Positions 13,135-14,454 of a stretch of DNA of 14,454 nt are shown here, in pieces. How positions within the stretch are numbered: position 1 is the stretch's first letter; each line of letters begins with the position of its first letter. This DNA comes from AC-37 sp035275105 (GTDB lineage: Bacteria > Actinomycetota > Thermoleophilia > Solirubrobacterales > Thermoleophilaceae): assembly GCA_035275105.1 (NCBI GenBank), contig DATENL010000317.1, positions 1 through 14,454 of the forward strand, in the 5' to 3' direction. Under the pieces are notes generated by a model. The model worked only from the letters and a program-made list of their open reading frames with translations. It had not been told where the DNA came from and did not search any database. The translations under genes and the position numbers were made by a program.

Positions 13135-13866
13135 CTACTGCTGCGCGATGTAGACGAGGTCGACGGCGTGGACGTCCACCGCGTCGTTGATCAGGGGGCC
13201 GTTCGCGTTCACGAAGATCCTGATCGGCACGGGGTTGCCGGACTGGAGCGGGATGGCGGCCGGCAGCAGGTACCTGCCCGTGGCCGCGCCGTTCAGGACC
13301 GCGAACTCCAGCTGCCCGCCGATCTCGCCCAGGACCTGCTCGGTCGCACCCGGGGCGTCGCCGTTCTTCGACGCGACCAGACGCAGCCCGACGGTGCTCA
13401 CACCGTCGGGCGGCGCGATGATCTGCGTGCAGATCGCGGTGTTCATGTCCTCGCTGCCGGCGGTGTCGTCGAACCGGACGGCGAACGCCGTCCCGCCGAC
13501 CGGGAAGAAGTCCGGGATCGCGTCCGCCGCGCTCACGTAGTCCAGCGTCATGGCCGCACCGCAGGCCGTGAACGAGCCGAGCGGAAGCTGGATCGAGCGC
13601 TGCGTGTTCTTGATCATCACCGGCCCGACGCTGCTGGGCTGGCCCTCGTTCACGTACCGCGGGTCGTGGCGGTGCGCCTTCCTGGCGAACGACTTCTTCA
13701 CTTTCGGGGCGAGGTCCCTCAGCTTGACCGCGCGGTCCTTGATGTGGCGCGAGCGGACGCTGTCGTCCTTCAGCGCGACGGCCGCCGCGGCGCTCCCTGT
13801 GAGCGCCAGGAATAGCGCCGCGTACGCGACGGCGTTTCCGCGCAGGTGCCGCAGGATCCGGGCCAG
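13135..13866 (-). CDS. Secreted beta-rich protein of unknown function, probable CTG start
   Basis: The first standard start codon (GTG, 13701) gives 188 residues and no signal peptide, but the frame is open for 55 more codons upstream and those encode a convincing export leader: basic ILRHLRGN followed by AVAYAALFLALTGSAAAA, then SVRSRHIKDRAVKLRDL. That arrangement recurs, as I recall, in many exported proteins of Thermoleophilia. The only near-start codons upstream are CTG at 13866-13864 and 13854-13852; a TAGGGT hexamer lies 6 nt before the first. I therefore extend to 13866 (243 residues). The mature part is rich in Gly, Ala, Val and Pro with alternating hydrophobics, likely a beta-sandwich, with two Cys (CGAA and ICTQ) that may form a disulfide. 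Function unknown. Convergent with corA. Confidence 0.7.
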   Translation of the reverse strand: MARILRHLRGNAVAYAALFLALTGSAAAAVALKDDSVRSRHIKDRAVKLRDLAPKVKKSFARKAHRHDPRYVNEGQPSSVGPVMIKNTQRSIQLPLGSFTACGAAMTLDYVSAADAIPDFFPVGGTAFAVRFDDTAGSEDMNTAICTQIIAPPDGVSTVGLRLVASKNGDAPGATEQVLGEIGGQLEFAVLNGAATGRYLLPAAIPLQSGNPVPIRIFVNANGPLINDAVDVHAVDLVYIAQQ

Positions 13867-13872
13867 GGCACG

Positions 13873-13878
13873 ACCCTA
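13873..13878 (-). promoter_or_regulatory. Putative -10 element TAGGGT for the secreted-protein gene
   Basis: On the minus strand TAGGGT is followed by 6 nt and then an in-frame CTG, the spacing of a leaderless promoter. The AGGG inside it could instead act as a weak Shine-Dalgarno for the same CTG. The TAG is also the in-frame stop that limits upstream extension of the gene. Confidence 0.3.
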
Positions 13879-13889
13879 ACCGGACGGCG

Positions 13890-14454
13890 GTGCGGGGTCA
13901 ACGCGGCGTTAGACTGCCGCGCGTCGGTCCAGCTCGGCCATACGGAATCGCCGGCGCGGCGCTCGAGGCCGCCCTGCGCCGGACCCGGCTGCGGGCCGGC
14001 GTCGCGCTCGTCTACCACCGCGTCGACTCGCCCCCGTCGAGCCCGCGCGAGTCGTTCGACCCCCGGCTCGACCCGGCGCTCTTCCGCGACCAGCTCGCGT
14101 TCCTCGCGGCGCGCTACAGGCTGGTCACCGCCTCGGAGCTGCCCGGCGCCGTGGCGACGCGCGAGCGCGGCGGCCGCTTCCCGGTGGCGGTGACGTTCGA
14201 CGACGACCTTCTCTCGCACGTGACCGACGCCACGCCGGCCCTGCACGATGCACGTGCGCCGGCCACGTTCTTCCTGAACGCGGCCTCGCTCGAGCGCCCG
14301 TTCTCGTTCTGGTGGCAGCGCCTTCAGCGGGCGGTGGAGAGCGGCGCGGCCTGGCCGGCGCCCACCGCGGGCGCTCGCTCCGTGAAGGAGGCGGGCCAGC
14401 GCGTCGAGGCCCTCGACCCCGCGACGCGCGACGACCTGGCCGAGGGCCTGCTCA
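13890..14454 (+). CDS. Polysaccharide deacetylase family protein (NodB fold), 3' end outside window
   Basis: An open frame runs off the window edge. The product shows the NodB-homology start: GVALVYHRVD, then the long loop FDPRLDPALFRDQLAFLA, RYRLVTASEL, and the catalytic motif 1 region VAVTFDDD (normally TFDDG, so the usual Gly is Asp), followed by TPALHDARAPATFFLNAASL. These enzymes remove acetyl groups from amino-sugar polymers with a bound metal. The metal-binding HxxxH motif has not been reached or is displaced: the sequence after FFLN reads FSFWWQRLQ, a variant seen in capsule or lipopolysaccharide-associated deacetylases. The GTG at 13890 is the only standard start, but it would lie before the TAGACT element at 13910; a non-standard start near 13923 is possible. 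Confidence 0.85.
   Translation, partial: MRGQRGVRLPRVGPARPYGIAGAALEAALRRTRLRAGVALVYHRVDSPPSSPRESFDPRLDPALFRDQLAFLAARYRLVTASELPGAVATRERGGRFPVAVTFDDDLLSHVTDATPALHDARAPATFFLNAASLERPFSFWWQRLQRAVESGAAWPAPTAGARSVKEAGQRVEALDPATRDDLAEGLL
13910..13915 (+). promoter_or_regulatory. Putative -10 element TAGACT in front of the deacetylase gene
   Basis: The same TAGACT hexamer as in front of tRNA-Arg. It predicts transcription from about 13922, 7 nt downstream, which coincides with an in-frame GTC (13923) of the deacetylase frame. If real, it would exclude the GTG at 13890 as start for this transcript. Confidence 0.3.

Overview
The window is very GC-rich with strong G/C preference at third codon positions. 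It looks like a chromosomal segment of a high-GC actinobacterium. I lean towards the class Thermoleophilia (Solirubrobacterales or Gaiellales relatives), from memory of that group's secreted proteins: the gene ending at 13135 has a leader resembling their common 'RN-VAY-ALF-ALTG' signal segment followed by an 'S.R.IKD..VKL.DL' stretch. This is inference; no 16S or other marker is present.

Layout. (1) 1-2591, minus strand: a small metallophosphoesterase, a 163-bp palindromic element, a secreted protein that looks like a PHM-type copper monooxygenase fused to a cupredoxin, and ribonuclease Z (cut by the window edge). (2) 2691-4735, plus strand: a large polytopic membrane protein with a FixH/YtkA-like C-terminal domain, followed with a GTGA overlap by a 45-residue membrane protein. 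(3) 4749-5553: tRNA-Arg(CCG) and a four-helix membrane protein of unknown function. (4) 5550-7859: a class III nucleotide cyclase on the minus strand, and divergently an all-helical unknown protein and a cysteine-rich unknown protein. (5) 7864-12095, minus strand: a compact run headed by a SAM-I (S-box) riboswitch: threonine-synthase-like PLP enzyme, CysO/MoaD-like sulfur carrier, extended SDR epimerase/dehydratase and DHA2-family MFS exporter, with gaps of 12, 19 and 12 nt. (6) 12138-14454: CorA-type magnesium/cobalt channel (plus), a secreted protein (minus), and the start of a polysaccharide deacetylase (plus, cut by the edge).

The most interesting object is the riboswitch operon. A SAM-sensing OFF switch placed in front of a threonine-synthase homologue makes little sense for threonine supply. 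It makes good sense if the enzyme and the adjacent ubiquitin-like sulfur carrier make homocysteine or cysteine for methionine synthesis. The downstream sequence contains a convincing translational switch: a GCCTCC segment able to mask the Shine-Dalgarno, and a GTCACA segment able to compete with the aptamer's P1 helix.

A second theme is gene starts. Several genes have a TAGNNT (-10-like) hexamer 6-9 nt upstream of the start, which suggests leaderless or nearly leaderless mRNAs. In at least two of these (metallophosphoesterase, secreted protein) the codon at the expected start is not ATG, GTG or TTG but ATA or CTG. No intergenic stretch exceeds 300 bases. I see no CRISPR array, complete insertion sequence, replication origin or convincing intrinsic terminator.
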